A DNA stretch of 64,000 nucleotides. Source: DATGPD01 sp031423015. Lineage in GTDB: Bacteria; Planctomycetota; UBA1135; UBA2386. Location of the stretch: contig JANPER010000035.1 in NCBI GenBank assembly GCA_031423015.1, positions 1 to 64,000 of the forward strand, given 5' to 3'. The position numbers were made by a program, and so were the translations under genes. The notes under the pieces were generated by a model, which worked only from the letters and a program-made list of their open reading frames with translations, was not told the DNA's origin and searched no databases. Shown here one piece after another: positions 42,563 through 51,937 of the stretch (the first letter of the stretch is position 1; each line of letters opens with the position of its first letter).

Positions 42563-44653
42563 CTACTTGCCCATCAACTCGTCGGCCAGCGGCCCCGCGT
42601 TGTACACCTTGCGCAACGCCTCGATCATCGCGCTCGTATGCACCGACACCGAGCGCGCGGTCTTGTCGTCGAACAGAAAGCGATTCGGCAGCTGGTCGAT
42701 GTTGCCGTCGAAGATGAGACCGACGACCTCCCGCTTGCTGTTGATCACCGGGCTGCCTGAGTTGCCGCCGATGATGTCGTTGGTGCTGGCGAAGTTGAGC
42801 GGCGTCATCATGTCGATGGTGTCGCGCTGGTCGAGGAACGCCTTGGGCAGATCGAACGGGTCCTGATTGTCGAACTCGGCGCTCCGCGCAAACAAGCCGA
42901 ACATCGTGGTCTTCCACGGCGCGACGGTGCCGTTGTAGGGGAAGCCCTTCACCAGGCCGTCGGAGAAGCGCAGCGTGAACGTAGCGTCGGGACTCACCTT
43001 GGTGCCGTAGGCCGCGAACAACGCTTGGCCGATGCGGGCGCCGTGCACGCGCTCCTTGAGCGCCAACTCGTCCCATTCGCGCCGGTTCTTTTGCGCCATC
43101 GGCACCACGGCCAGCGCGATCTGGATCGCCAGGTCGGCGCACTTGGCCACCGCCGCGTGCCCGCCGTCGAGCAACTGCTTGACGAATGCCGGATCCTTCA
43201 GCTGCGACTTCTGCTCGAGCTCAACGCAGCGCGCCTCGGGCGTCTTGTCGGCAAGCATCACCTTCAGGTACGGGTCGTCCTTGGCTAGCCAATGCTTGGC
43301 GCGCTGTATGTGGTCGACGAACAGGCTCTGCATCGACGCTGCCTCAAAGGGCGTACGCTCGAACTTGAACTCGCTCGCCAACTTGAGCGCGTTCTTCTGC
43401 CCCTCGGCGCTGACATCGGGATGACCGGCTCGCACCACCAGGTCGGCGAGTTCGAGTTCCTTGGAGAACGACATGCCGGCGCCGAACGTCAGCGCCTGGA
43501 GGCGTCGAATGGGTTCCAGTAGTTTCTGTTTCTGCGCCACGTCCTCGAGTGCCTGCCACGCGGTGCCAAATCGCTTCTTGGCCATCGGCAACCCGTCGAT
43601 GCGCGCCTTCAGGCCCGCCTCGGCGACACGCTTTCGCTCCATGCGCGCGGCGTCGACCAAGCCCGACTGGTAGCCGAGGAACGCCTTCTGCGTGTTGGCC
43701 GTGCTGAACATCTCGGTGCGCACTTCCTGCTCGGCCTTGGGGCTGGCCTTCGCGTAATCCTGCATCGTGCGAATCACGCCGTCGAGCGTCTCCAACACGA
43801 TCGGGTAGTACACGTCGCGGAGGCGCTCGAGCTGGGCCAGCGTCAGCAAGCGACCGGTCGAGCCGGGATTGCCGACCGTGAACACCAACTCGCCGTCCTT
43901 GGGTCCACTCTGGCTGAAGCGAAAGTAGTGTGCCGCAGTGTCTGCGGGCTTGTCGTTCTCGTAGGCGCGCAGGAACGTGAAGTCGAAGCAGAAGCGTGGG
44001 TACGTGAAGTTGTCGGGGTCGCCGCCAAAGTACGCCGCCTTGAGGTGGGGCGCACACACCAGGCGGATGTCGTTCCAGACCCTGTACTGATAGAGCTGGA
44101 ACATCGCGCCGTTGTAGAGCGTGACGATCTCCGGCTTCAGCTCCGGGTTCTCCGCGCTGGCTGCGGCCAACACCTTCTGTCGATTTGCTTCGCGCTTGCT
44201 ATCGACCGTGTTGTCGTCGTCTTCGTCAGCGCCGCCCGCATTCATCTCCGCGGTCACATCGCGCATCTTGATGAGCTGCTGCACGGTGAGGCCCGGCACG
44301 CGCACCTCGCCCTCGAGGCTCGTGGCGTAGTAACCGTCCTTGCCCCAATCCTGCCCCTCCGGCGACACCTGCTCGATGTTCTCGCGCGCGCAGTGATGAT
44401 TGGTCATGATCAGGCCGCGCGGCGACACGAACGACGACGAGCAACCGTTGCCGTAGCGAATCGACGCCAAACGCACGCTGTCGAGCCACTCCTGCGTGGG
44501 CTTGAACCCGTACTCCTGCTCCAGATAGGCAAGTGGTGGGTTCTCGAAGGTCCACATCTTGCCCAGTTCGAGGTTGTTCTGGCCGCGCGCCAGGCTGGCG
44601 AGCACAAGAGCGGAAGCGAGCGCGAAGGTGCTCGGGCGGTGGATAGTCGTCAT
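42563..44653 (-). CDS. S46-family dipeptidyl-peptidase (DPP7/DPP11-like)
   Basis: The 696-residue protein starts at ATG 44653 with a signal peptide (ALASALVLASLARGQ). NLELGKMWTFENPPLAYLEQ is the S46 N-terminus; catalytic His (GLIMTNHHCARENI, about 86-87), Asp (AYFGGDPDNFTYPRFCFD) and Ser (STNDIIGGNSGSPVIN) are all present, along with the helical cap (residues 300-500). S46 enzymes are periplasmic and remove dipeptides from the N-termini of peptides. The length is normal. It ends 25 bp from the convergent TrkA-like gene. Confidence 0.92.
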   Translation of the reverse strand: MTTIHRPSTFALASALVLASLARGQNNLELGKMWTFENPPLAYLEQEYGFKPTQEWLDSVRLASIRYGNGCSSSFVSPRGLIMTNHHCARENIEQVSPEGQDWGKDGYYATSLEGEVRVPGLTVQQLIKMRDVTAEMNAGGADEDDDNTVDSKREANRQKVLAAASAENPELKPEIVTLYNGAMFQLYQYRVWNDIRLVCAPHLKAAYFGGDPDNFTYPRFCFDFTFLRAYENDKPADTAAHYFRFSQSGPKDGELVFTVGNPGSTGRLLTLAQLERLRDVYYPIVLETLDGVIRTMQDYAKASPKAEQEVRTEMFSTANTQKAFLGYQSGLVDAARMERKRVAEAGLKARIDGLPMAKKRFGTAWQALEDVAQKQKLLEPIRRLQALTFGAGMSFSKELELADLVVRAGHPDVSAEGQKNALKLASEFKFERTPFEAASMQSLFVDHIQRAKHWLAKDDPYLKVMLADKTPEARCVELEQKSQLKDPAFVKQLLDGGHAAVAKCADLAIQIALAVVPMAQKNRREWDELALKERVHGARIGQALFAAYGTKVSPDATFTLRFSDGLVKGFPYNGTVAPWKTTMFGLFARSAEFDNQDPFDLPKAFLDQRDTIDMMTPLNFASTNDIIGGNSGSPVINSKREVVGLIFDGNIDQLPNRFLFDDKTARSVSVHTSAMIEALRKVYNAGPLADELMGK

Positions 44654-44825
44654 TGCGAATCGAAAGGGAGCAGAGAGGCGCGGGACGATAGGCGCACGCG
44701 CCGCTGATTCCAGCACGTGCGCTGCCGCGTCGTTCCTACGGGAGCGCCGACGCGGGCGTGAAGCCTGGACGCGTCTTTTTTGGTGGCACCGGCGGCCGCA
44801 GCCCCGCCAGCCGCGCCACGTCGGG

Positions 44826-46148
44826 TCAGCGCGCGATCGCCGTGGCGCGGCTGGGCGCCGGCTCGCCGGTAGCCGGTAGCGCCACGCCGGCACGAACCGC
44901 GTTGTAGATCGCCGTCATCTGGTCGACCTTGCGTTCCCAATCGAACTCGGCGAGGACACGGTCGCGGCCCGCTTGACCCATGCTCTGCCGCAGACTCGGA
45001 TCCTTGGCGAGGCGTACCATCGCGTCGGCGAGACCAGCCACGAAAGTTGCTTCGTCGTCGGGTGGCACCAAGATCCCGTTGTTGGCGTCGACGTAGTCGA
45101 GGGGGCCACCCCAGGCAGTCGCGATCACCGGCAGGCCACTGGCCATCGCCTCCAGGATCACCGCGCCGCCGCAGTCGCGCAGACTCGGCATGACCAAGAC
45201 ATCGCTGATCGCCAAGCGCGCCGCCGCTAACTCCTGCACCAGCCAACCGAGCAGCGCTACCCGATCGCCCAACTCCAAGTCTGCTCGCATCTGCTCGATC
45301 GCGCTCAGCCCGCTACCGTCACCGATGATCTCGAGCCGCATCGGCGCCTGCTTGCAGGCCTGCGCAAAGGCCTTGATCATGTAGCGCACGCCCTTGAAGT
45401 CTTCGATGCGCCCCAGATAGACGAAACGCGTGACCGCGTCGTTTCGTCGCGCGGTCACTTCTTTGTGCCAAAGCCCCAAGTCGACACCGTTCTCGGTCAT
45501 CAAAGCCACTTGACCGCGCACACCGCGCGGCAGCCCACGCCGCGTGCGCTCGTTCGCCACCAGCACGACCGCGGCGTTCTGCTTGCCGGCAAACACGCGG
45601 TTGAAGAAGCCCGCACCCACGCGCGCAATCGCCACGCCGACGCGCGTCAACAAGCCGTCGTGGTGCGGGAACGACTTCGGCCAGTCCATGTTGCCGTTCA
45701 GCGGACCGATCACCAACGGAGCCCCGAGTCTGGTCATCACCGACGGCTCCTTTGCCGACACCGGGATCGGCTGATGCACCACGTTGGCGTTCTTCTCCCG
45801 CACCAAGCGACGCACCACACGGCGCTCGCGCAACCCGGTGTAGATGTGGCCGAGCGCGGTGACGCTGACGAGGTCGAGGTTGTGCGGCAGCAATCGGCCA
45901 AGACGCCACAACATTCGGTTGAGCCAGGTGTCCTTGACGAAGAACAAGCGATCGCGATCGCGCGGAAACATCGCCGTCAACTCCGCGCGCGTGCGCCCGT
46001 GCGCCACGAGCCAGGCTTCGACACCGCGCGCCCGCAAGATGCGGAAGTAGTGCACCGGCAGGATCGCCTCGCCCCCAAACCGCGCCGATGCATGTTCGGC
46101 CACGATGACCACCCGAAGCTGGTCGCGGTTGTCGCGAGAACTGGTCAT
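44826..46148 (-). CDS. GT4-family glycosyltransferase
   Basis: The 440-residue protein starts at ATG 46148 (another ATG lies at 46172). The N-terminal half has RVVIVAEHASARFGGEAILP and HYFRILRARGVEAWLVAHG; the C-terminal half has the GT4 donor motifs VYLGRIEDFKGVRYMIKAFA, LEIIGDGSGLSAIEQMRADL, LGWL and the E-x7-E segment DCGGAVILEAMASGLPVIATAWGG. It is a GT-B fold retaining enzyme probably adding a sugar to a cell-surface glycan or lipid in the cytoplasm. No other glycan genes are adjacent; the next similar enzyme is at 33473. Confidence 0.88.
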   Translation of the reverse strand: MTSSRDNRDQLRVVIVAEHASARFGGEAILPVHYFRILRARGVEAWLVAHGRTRAELTAMFPRDRDRLFFVKDTWLNRMLWRLGRLLPHNLDLVSVTALGHIYTGLRERRVVRRLVREKNANVVHQPIPVSAKEPSVMTRLGAPLVIGPLNGNMDWPKSFPHHDGLLTRVGVAIARVGAGFFNRVFAGKQNAAVVLVANERTRRGLPRGVRGQVALMTENGVDLGLWHKEVTARRNDAVTRFVYLGRIEDFKGVRYMIKAFAQACKQAPMRLEIIGDGSGLSAIEQMRADLELGDRVALLGWLVQELAAARLAISDVLVMPSLRDCGGAVILEAMASGLPVIATAWGGPLDYVDANNGILVPPDDEATFVAGLADAMVRLAKDPSLRQSMGQAGRDRVLAEFDWERKVDQMTAIYNAVRAGVALPATGEPAPSRATAIAR

Positions 46149-46382
46149 GGGGAAGAGGTGACGTCGCAGCACCGAGTCCGCGCCGAGCCGCAGAGTCTAA
46201 GAGCCGCTTCTCTCAGCATCGACCGCGGCGACAGACTTTCTCCAGGTCGACATGGTCCTCCTTGGAGACACTCCGGAGGTAGCCGTTCAGGGGTCGGCGG
46301 GAGGAGGAGCGGAAGACAATGACGATCCGTGAACGTGACTCGCGTTGTTTGCGCGCCGAGCGCCTTCTACTGTGCGCCGCCC

Positions 46383-47591
46383 ATGAGCACACGCGTCAAG
46401 CTCTTCGTCCTGATGGTGCTCCAGCTCTTCATTTGGGGGGCCTGGCTGCCGGTGATCTTCGGCTACTTGCCGAGCCTCGGCTTCGACACCGACCAGTCGA
46501 GCTGGATCCTCAACGCCTTCACCATCGCGTCGATCACGGCGATGCTGTTCAGCGCCCCATTTGTCGACCGCCACTTCGCAGCGGAGAAGTTCTTGGCCGT
46601 AAGCCACCTGATCGGCGGCGCCGCCATGATCGGCCTGGCGTTCACGCGCGAGTTCTGGCCGTTCTTTGGCCTGATGCTCGTCCACTCCCTCTTCTACGTA
46701 CCGACGATGTCGGTGGCGAACTCGATCGTCTTCGCCAACATCAAGGATGCCAAGAAGGAGTTCGGCATCATCCGGATGGGTGGAACCATTGGCTGGATCC
46801 TGGCCGCGTGGCCGCTGTACTTCATTCTGCAGGGCAAGGACGGCGCCGATGCCATCGCGCTGAAGGCGAATGTGTTCCTGGTCGCGGGTGGCGTGTCGAT
46901 CGCGCTCGCGCTGTTTTGCTTGAGCCTGCCGCACACGCCGCCGCGCCAGAAGCCGGGCAGCGGCTTCGCCTGGGTCGACGCCGTGTCGCTGCTGCGCCAG
47001 CCCTTCATGCTGGTGTTGTTCTTGGTCACCTTCGTCGATGCCGCGGTGCACCAAGGCTACTTCGTGCTCACCGACAGCTTCCTGCGCGCGCGGGTCGGCG
47101 TCGCCGATCAATGGGTGATGCCGGTGATGAGCCTCGGGCAGGTCGCCGAGATCGCCACGATGGCCGTCCTTGGCACCGCCCTCAAGGGCATGGGCTGGCG
47201 GCTCACGATGTTCATCGGCGTGCTCGGGCATGCGCTACGCTTTGCGGTGTTTGCCTACTTCCCTGACCAACCGTACCTCGTGGCCGGCGCCAACCTGCTG
47301 CACGGCATCTGCTACGCGTTCTTCTTCGCCACGGTCTACATCTTCGTCGACGAGTTCTTCCCCAAGCACACCCGCGCCACGGCGCAGGGCTTGTTCAACT
47401 TCTTGATCTTGGGTGCGGGGCCGTTCGTCGGCAACATCGTGTGGCCGAAGCTCGCGGCGAGACACACGGACACGGCAAGCAAAGTCACCGACTACGCCCA
47501 GGTGTTCCCGGTGCTCGCGCTGACCGCGGCCGGCGCCGCGGTGTTCCTCTTGCTCTTCTTCCGTCCACCCGCACGCGCGGACAACCCCTGA
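46383..47591 (+). CDS. MFS transporter, nucleoside:proton symporter-like
   Basis: The 402-residue protein has about twelve membrane segments, starting FVLMVLQLFIWGAWLPVIFG, as in NupG/XapB. FGIIRMGGTIGWILAAWPLY and FFATVYIFVDEFFPKHTRAT with ARATAQGLF are family blocks in nucleoside or xanthosine permeases. The start is ATG 46383. The stop TGA at 47589-47591 shares a base with the ATG of the DUF1080 gene (TGATG), so the two are translated together. The pair suggests uptake of a small solute such as a nucleoside or sugar linked to breakdown of a glycoside. Confidence 0.85.
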   Translation: MSTRVKLFVLMVLQLFIWGAWLPVIFGYLPSLGFDTDQSSWILNAFTIASITAMLFSAPFVDRHFAAEKFLAVSHLIGGAAMIGLAFTREFWPFFGLMLVHSLFYVPTMSVANSIVFANIKDAKKEFGIIRMGGTIGWILAAWPLYFILQGKDGADAIALKANVFLVAGGVSIALALFCLSLPHTPPRQKPGSGFAWVDAVSLLRQPFMLVLFLVTFVDAAVHQGYFVLTDSFLRARVGVADQWVMPVMSLGQVAEIATMAVLGTALKGMGWRLTMFIGVLGHALRFAVFAYFPDQPYLVAGANLLHGICYAFFFATVYIFVDEFFPKHTRATAQGLFNFLILGAGPFVGNIVWPKLAARHTDTASKVTDYAQVFPVLALTAAGAAVFLLLFFRPPARADNP

Positions 47592-48931
47592 TGCGACACT
47601 CCCTGCTCCTGCTCGTCTTGCTGTCGGTTCTGCTGCCGGCCCAGAAGCGCGATCCGCGATCCAAGGACCTCATCGACCTGCGCCCCGACGCGGCGGTTGC
47701 GCTGTTCGATGGCCACTCGCTGGCTGGCTGGACCACGACGGGAGGCCGCTACGACGGCCCCGCGCGCTGGACGGTCGAAGAGGGTTGCATGGTGGGCCGC
47801 ACCACCGACAAAGGCGAAGGCGGCCTGATCTACACCGAGCGGCACTACCACAGCTTCGAGATCGAGTTCGACGTGCGGATGGACTACCCGTTCGACTCGG
47901 GCGTGTTCTTGCGCATGGTGCCTCCGAGCACCGGCAAGAAGGGCGTGCAGGTGACGCTCGACCATCGCCCGGGCGGCGAGATCGGTGGCGTGTACGCCGA
48001 CGGATTTCTCGCGCACAACGAAGCCGGCGCCGCGCACTACAAGCAAGGTGACTGGAACCACGTGCGTGTGCGCACGGTCGGCCGCGACTTCTGGGTGCAA
48101 GCGTGGGTGAACGATCAGCAGGTCACCGACTACCGTTTGGCGCCGGGGAGCGACGGCTATGCCGAGACTGGGCGCATCGGCCTGCAGGTGCACGGCGGTG
48201 AACCTGAGAAGAGCGCGGTGCGCTTCAAGAACATCAAGCTCCGCGAGCTGCCGGTGTTCGACCCGAGCGAGTTCACCTACGCCGACGATCGCCTGAAGCC
48301 ATTGGGCAAGTTTGCGCCGCTGTTCGACGGCAAGAATCTCGACGCGTGGCAACCCTACGGCGGCGATGGCTCGGGCTTCGCTGTGCGCGACGGCGTGCTG
48401 TGTTTGCTGGTCGACGGCGAGGCGCACGAGCTGCGCAGCAAGGCTGACTTCACCGACTTCGAGCTGCGAGCCGACTTCAAGCTCGCGACCCTGGCCAACA
48501 GCGGTGTGTTCTTGCGCGCGACGCGCAGCGACGACAACCCGGCATACTCCGGCTGCGAGATCCAGATCCTCGACGATCACGATTGGGAGAAAAGTACCGG
48601 CACCAAGCTGAAGGCCTGGCAGAAGACCGGCAGCCTGTACGGCGCGGTGGCACCCGCGGTGCCGGACGCGCTCAACCCGACCGGTTGTTGGAACACGCTG
48701 GAGATCCGCTTCGCCGGTCGCCACCTGCGCACGCGCTTGAACGGCGTCACCCTCTACGACGTCGATACCGCCGCGCTGAAGCCCGAGCAGGGCGAGCCAT
48801 TCCGCCAGCGCGCACCCCTGGGCTTCATCGGCCTGCAGCGACACGCCCCGGGCGGCGCGCTGCCGGGCGACGCGTACGCTTGGTTCCGCGACGTGTTCGT
48901 GCGGCCGATCGAGGCGACGGAGCGGCGGTAG
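47591..48931 (+). CDS. Secreted protein with two DUF1080 (3-keto-disaccharide hydrolase-like) domains
   Basis: The 446-residue protein starts MRHSLLLLVLLSVLLPAQ, a signal peptide. It holds two tandem DUF1080 domains: 1 with VALFDGHSLAGWTTTGG, LIYTERHYHSFEIEFDVRMD, FDSGVFLRM and GDWNHVRVRTVG; 2 with APLFDGKNLDAWQPYGG, FELRADFKL, NSGVFLRAT, YSGCEIQILD and WNTLEIRFAGR. The jelly-roll fold is related to GH16 lectins, and members act on 3-keto-glycosides. It is expected outside the cytoplasm. It overlaps the transporter gene at 46383 by one base and is convergent with the kinase at 48939, 7 bp apart. Confidence 0.88.
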   Translation: MRHSLLLLVLLSVLLPAQKRDPRSKDLIDLRPDAAVALFDGHSLAGWTTTGGRYDGPARWTVEEGCMVGRTTDKGEGGLIYTERHYHSFEIEFDVRMDYPFDSGVFLRMVPPSTGKKGVQVTLDHRPGGEIGGVYADGFLAHNEAGAAHYKQGDWNHVRVRTVGRDFWVQAWVNDQQVTDYRLAPGSDGYAETGRIGLQVHGGEPEKSAVRFKNIKLRELPVFDPSEFTYADDRLKPLGKFAPLFDGKNLDAWQPYGGDGSGFAVRDGVLCLLVDGEAHELRSKADFTDFELRADFKLATLANSGVFLRATRSDDNPAYSGCEIQILDDHDWEKSTGTKLKAWQKTGSLYGAVAPAVPDALNPTGCWNTLEIRFAGRHLRTRLNGVTLYDVDTAALKPEQGEPFRQRAPLGFIGLQRHAPGGALPGDAYAWFRDVFVRPIEATERR

Positions 48932-48938
48932 ACGGAGC

Positions 48939-51788
48939 CTACTTGTCTGCGGCGAGCGCCCGCAGATGCTCGAGCTGTTCGATCACCTCGGCCGGCATCA
49001 CCCGCAGGAGTGTCCACAGCTCAGCATCCAACGCGGGCACTGGCGCCGCCTTCTGCAACAGCGCGCGCACGTGCCCGTGGTCGCCGGCAACCAAAGCGCG
49101 CACGATCCCCGTCGACAGCACGGTCGCGGTGTTCCGGCGGATGTTGGGACTATCGGGCTCGCGTTGCGCGGCCGCGGCCAGTGTCGCGAGCGCCTCTGCC
49201 TCCGCAACCCGCGCTTCCTCGGGTTCACCGAGGCGACTGAGAGCACTGGCGAGCAGGCCCTGCGTCGTACCCAGGTGCGCCAAGTCCTGCGCCGTCGCTT
49301 CCGGCGCTCGCGCCAGCTGCGCGTGCGTTTGCTTCGCCGCTCGCAAGAGAGACGCAGCTTCTGAGTAGTGGGCAGAGTTGTCGCCGATCGCCTGCGCCAG
49401 CCCCCCTCGCACCTGCGCGAGGGTTGCGTTGACCTCGCGGACCTCAGCGTGTGCGACGGCCATCGCCTCGGCCAGCGCGAGTGCATCGCGGCACACAGAC
49501 TCGGCACGCACCTTGTCCTGCTGGCGCAAGCACACGTTGCCCAGGACGATGAGCGAGGACACCAGCCCGAGCTTGTCCTCCAACCGATCCGGAAACGCCT
49601 CGACCAGGCGGCGCGCGATGACCGCCGCACGCTCGATGGCTTCCCGCGCACTCGGCAGATCTCTCAGCTGCTGGTGCAGATAGCCAAGGTTGTGCAATGC
49701 CGTCTTGAGGCCGCGCAGATTGCCGGCATCGCCAGGATTCAGCCGTTCACGCTCGTCGCGCAACGCCACCACGGCTTCGAGTTCTGGCCGGGCAGCCTCG
49801 AGGTTGGCGTCGTACATGAGCACCGAGGAATACTGCGTGCGCGCGAGCAACAGGAGATCGGCATCGCCGGCGTCGCCCAACGTTTCGATCACCTCCCGGC
49901 AAGTCGCAGCTGCACTCCGCGCGTCGCTGTTCTGCCGCTGCACTTGAGCGATGTTCAAACGGCAGCGCGCGATGTGACGGCGAGTGGCTTTCGGATTGGG
50001 CGCGGTCGGCAGCGACGCCTGCCCGATCTCGATGCTTCGGCTCCAGGCCGCGATCGCCGGCAGCCAGTCGTGCTGCGTCGCCATCACCTGCGCCTGCTCG
50101 AGCAGCATCTTCGCGAGATCTTGCTCGAGGGATGGGCGTTGCGTATCCGTCGCCGCTTGACATGCGCGCTCCAGTTCGGCCACCGCTCCATCGAGCACCA
50201 AGCGCGCGCCGGCCAGATCGCCGAGTTCGCCGCGCACCGTCGCCAGAACGCGACGCGCTTGCATCAACGCATCGCGGACACTCGGGTGCGGATCATCGAC
50301 ATCGGCCATCGTCTGCCAAAAGCCGGCGGCACCCTCGAGCAGCTCGCGACGCAACCCATCGAGCTTGCCGGTGGCGAGTTGCTCGTCGCCTGCCAGACGC
50401 ATCGTCGTACGCTCCATACCCTGCAACGCGGCCTTCAGCGCGTGCTCGTAGCTCTTCTGGTAGCGCTCGGCCTGCGCCAGCGCGCCTTGGATCTCGGTCC
50501 GCGCCAGGCGTTCCTGCACGGCGATCAGCGACGGTCCGCCCACCGCCAGCAGCAATCCGGCAGTGAACGCCGTCGCCTTGGCCGGATGGCGCTGCGCCAA
50601 GCGGCGCACGCGGTAGGCGGCGCCGGAGCGGCGCGCCTCGATCGGTCGCAGCTCGAGGAACCGCTGCAGGTCGTCGGCAAATGCCTGCGCGCTGGCGTAG
50701 CGACGGGCACTCTCCGGCGCCATCGCCCGCAGGCAGATGGTCTCGGCGTCGCTCGGGATCGTCGGGTTGATCTGCGTCGGCACCGGGACCACGCCCGACA
50801 TCACCTTGCTGCGCAGGTCCTCCTGGGTGTCGCCGCGGAACGCCGCGCGGTGCGTGAGCAGCTCGTAGAGCGTGACGCCCAGGCCATACACGTCGACCCG
50901 CCCGTCGATCCCCTTGTCGCCGCGCATCTGCTCGGGCGCCATGTAGGCCAGCGATCCAACGACCGCACCAGTGCGCGTCAGCGCGTCGGTCTCGGGTTGC
51001 ATCGCGCGCGCCAAACCGAAGTCCAGCAAGAGAACGCGCCCGCTGCGGTCGAGCATCACGTTGCTCGGCTTGACGTCGCGGTGCAGCACGCCGCGCTCGT
51101 GCGCGTACGCCAACGTGCGCGCGATGCGCAGCGCCAGGCGGCAGCAGGCCTGCACGTAGGTTCCGGCAAACAACTCATCGGCCTCGCCGCCGGTACTCGT
51201 GCTGTCGCCGCCCTGCACGACGCGCGCCAGCGTCGCCCGGATGTCGCTGCCCGAAAGCCGTTCCGGCGGGATGCGGCGCAGTTCGAGCACCAGGTCGGAC
51301 AGGTTGATGCCGTCGACCAACTCCATGGCGTAGAACGGCACGCCGTGGTCGTCGCCCACCGTGTAGACCTGCACGATGCCCGGCGAGCGCATCGCCGCGA
51401 TCGCTTCGATCTCGCGCTGGAAGCGTTCGCGCGAGCGGGGCGAATAGACGTTCTCGGCGCGGATCACCTTGAGCGCCACCAACCGACCCAGCGACAACTG
51501 CTGCGCGCGGAACACCGCGCCCATGCCGCCCTCGCCGATCAACTCGAGCAGGCGGAAGTCGCCAAGCTGTTCGGGATAGCGCCGCTCGGGCCGTTCGGGC
51601 CCCAGCAGCCCCGAACGCTCGAGAATCGCGACCCGGCGGCGCAGCGCCTCGGCCAACCGCGGGAACAACGCCGACAGCTCGTCCACCGCGCGCATGCCGT
51701 CGGTGGGATAGCGCGACACGCACTGCTCGACGAGTTCGCGCAGTTCGGGCTCGGGGAGCTCGAGGGGAGCGGCGGCTTCAGGGGTCAT
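48939..51788 (-). CDS. Membrane Ser/Thr protein kinase with TPR-like C-terminal region
   Basis: The 949-residue protein starts at ATG 51788. A helical lead (ELRELVEQCVSRYPTD) precedes the kinase: LIGEGGMGAVFRA, VALKVI (K107), HRDVKPSN (H236), LLDFGLARA, GSLAYMAPEQ. A hydrophobic stretch (ATAFTAGLLLAVGGPSLIAV) follows, then several hundred residues of helical repeats with Ala/Leu periodicity (ARLVLDGAVAELERACQAAT, LLRAAKQTHAQLARAPEATA) consistent with TPRs. Planctomycete kinases of this kind lie in the membrane with the repeats outside or as protein-binding scaffolds. The partner is unknown. Confidence 0.9.
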   Translation of the reverse strand: MTPEAAAPLELPEPELRELVEQCVSRYPTDGMRAVDELSALFPRLAEALRRRVAILERSGLLGPERPERRYPEQLGDFRLLELIGEGGMGAVFRAQQLSLGRLVALKVIRAENVYSPRSRERFQREIEAIAAMRSPGIVQVYTVGDDHGVPFYAMELVDGINLSDLVLELRRIPPERLSGSDIRATLARVVQGGDSTSTGGEADELFAGTYVQACCRLALRIARTLAYAHERGVLHRDVKPSNVMLDRSGRVLLLDFGLARAMQPETDALTRTGAVVGSLAYMAPEQMRGDKGIDGRVDVYGLGVTLYELLTHRAAFRGDTQEDLRSKVMSGVVPVPTQINPTIPSDAETICLRAMAPESARRYASAQAFADDLQRFLELRPIEARRSGAAYRVRRLAQRHPAKATAFTAGLLLAVGGPSLIAVQERLARTEIQGALAQAERYQKSYEHALKAALQGMERTTMRLAGDEQLATGKLDGLRRELLEGAAGFWQTMADVDDPHPSVRDALMQARRVLATVRGELGDLAGARLVLDGAVAELERACQAATDTQRPSLEQDLAKMLLEQAQVMATQHDWLPAIAAWSRSIEIGQASLPTAPNPKATRRHIARCRLNIAQVQRQNSDARSAAATCREVIETLGDAGDADLLLLARTQYSSVLMYDANLEAARPELEAVVALRDERERLNPGDAGNLRGLKTALHNLGYLHQQLRDLPSAREAIERAAVIARRLVEAFPDRLEDKLGLVSSLIVLGNVCLRQQDKVRAESVCRDALALAEAMAVAHAEVREVNATLAQVRGGLAQAIGDNSAHYSEAASLLRAAKQTHAQLARAPEATAQDLAHLGTTQGLLASALSRLGEPEEARVAEAEALATLAAAAQREPDSPNIRRNTATVLSTGIVRALVAGDHGHVRALLQKAAPVPALDAELWTLLRVMPAEVIEQLEHLRALAADK

Positions 51789-51937
51789 GGACGAGGTGGC
51801 ACGCGTGCGAATCCTGGCGATCGGCGTGCCCGAACTCGCGGCGCCGGACGCACGACTGATTCAGCCGGAGAACGCGGCCGTTGTGACACGTTTTCTGCCA
51901 CAAGTCGCCGCGCCAGCGCGGACCGTCGTCCGGCTCG

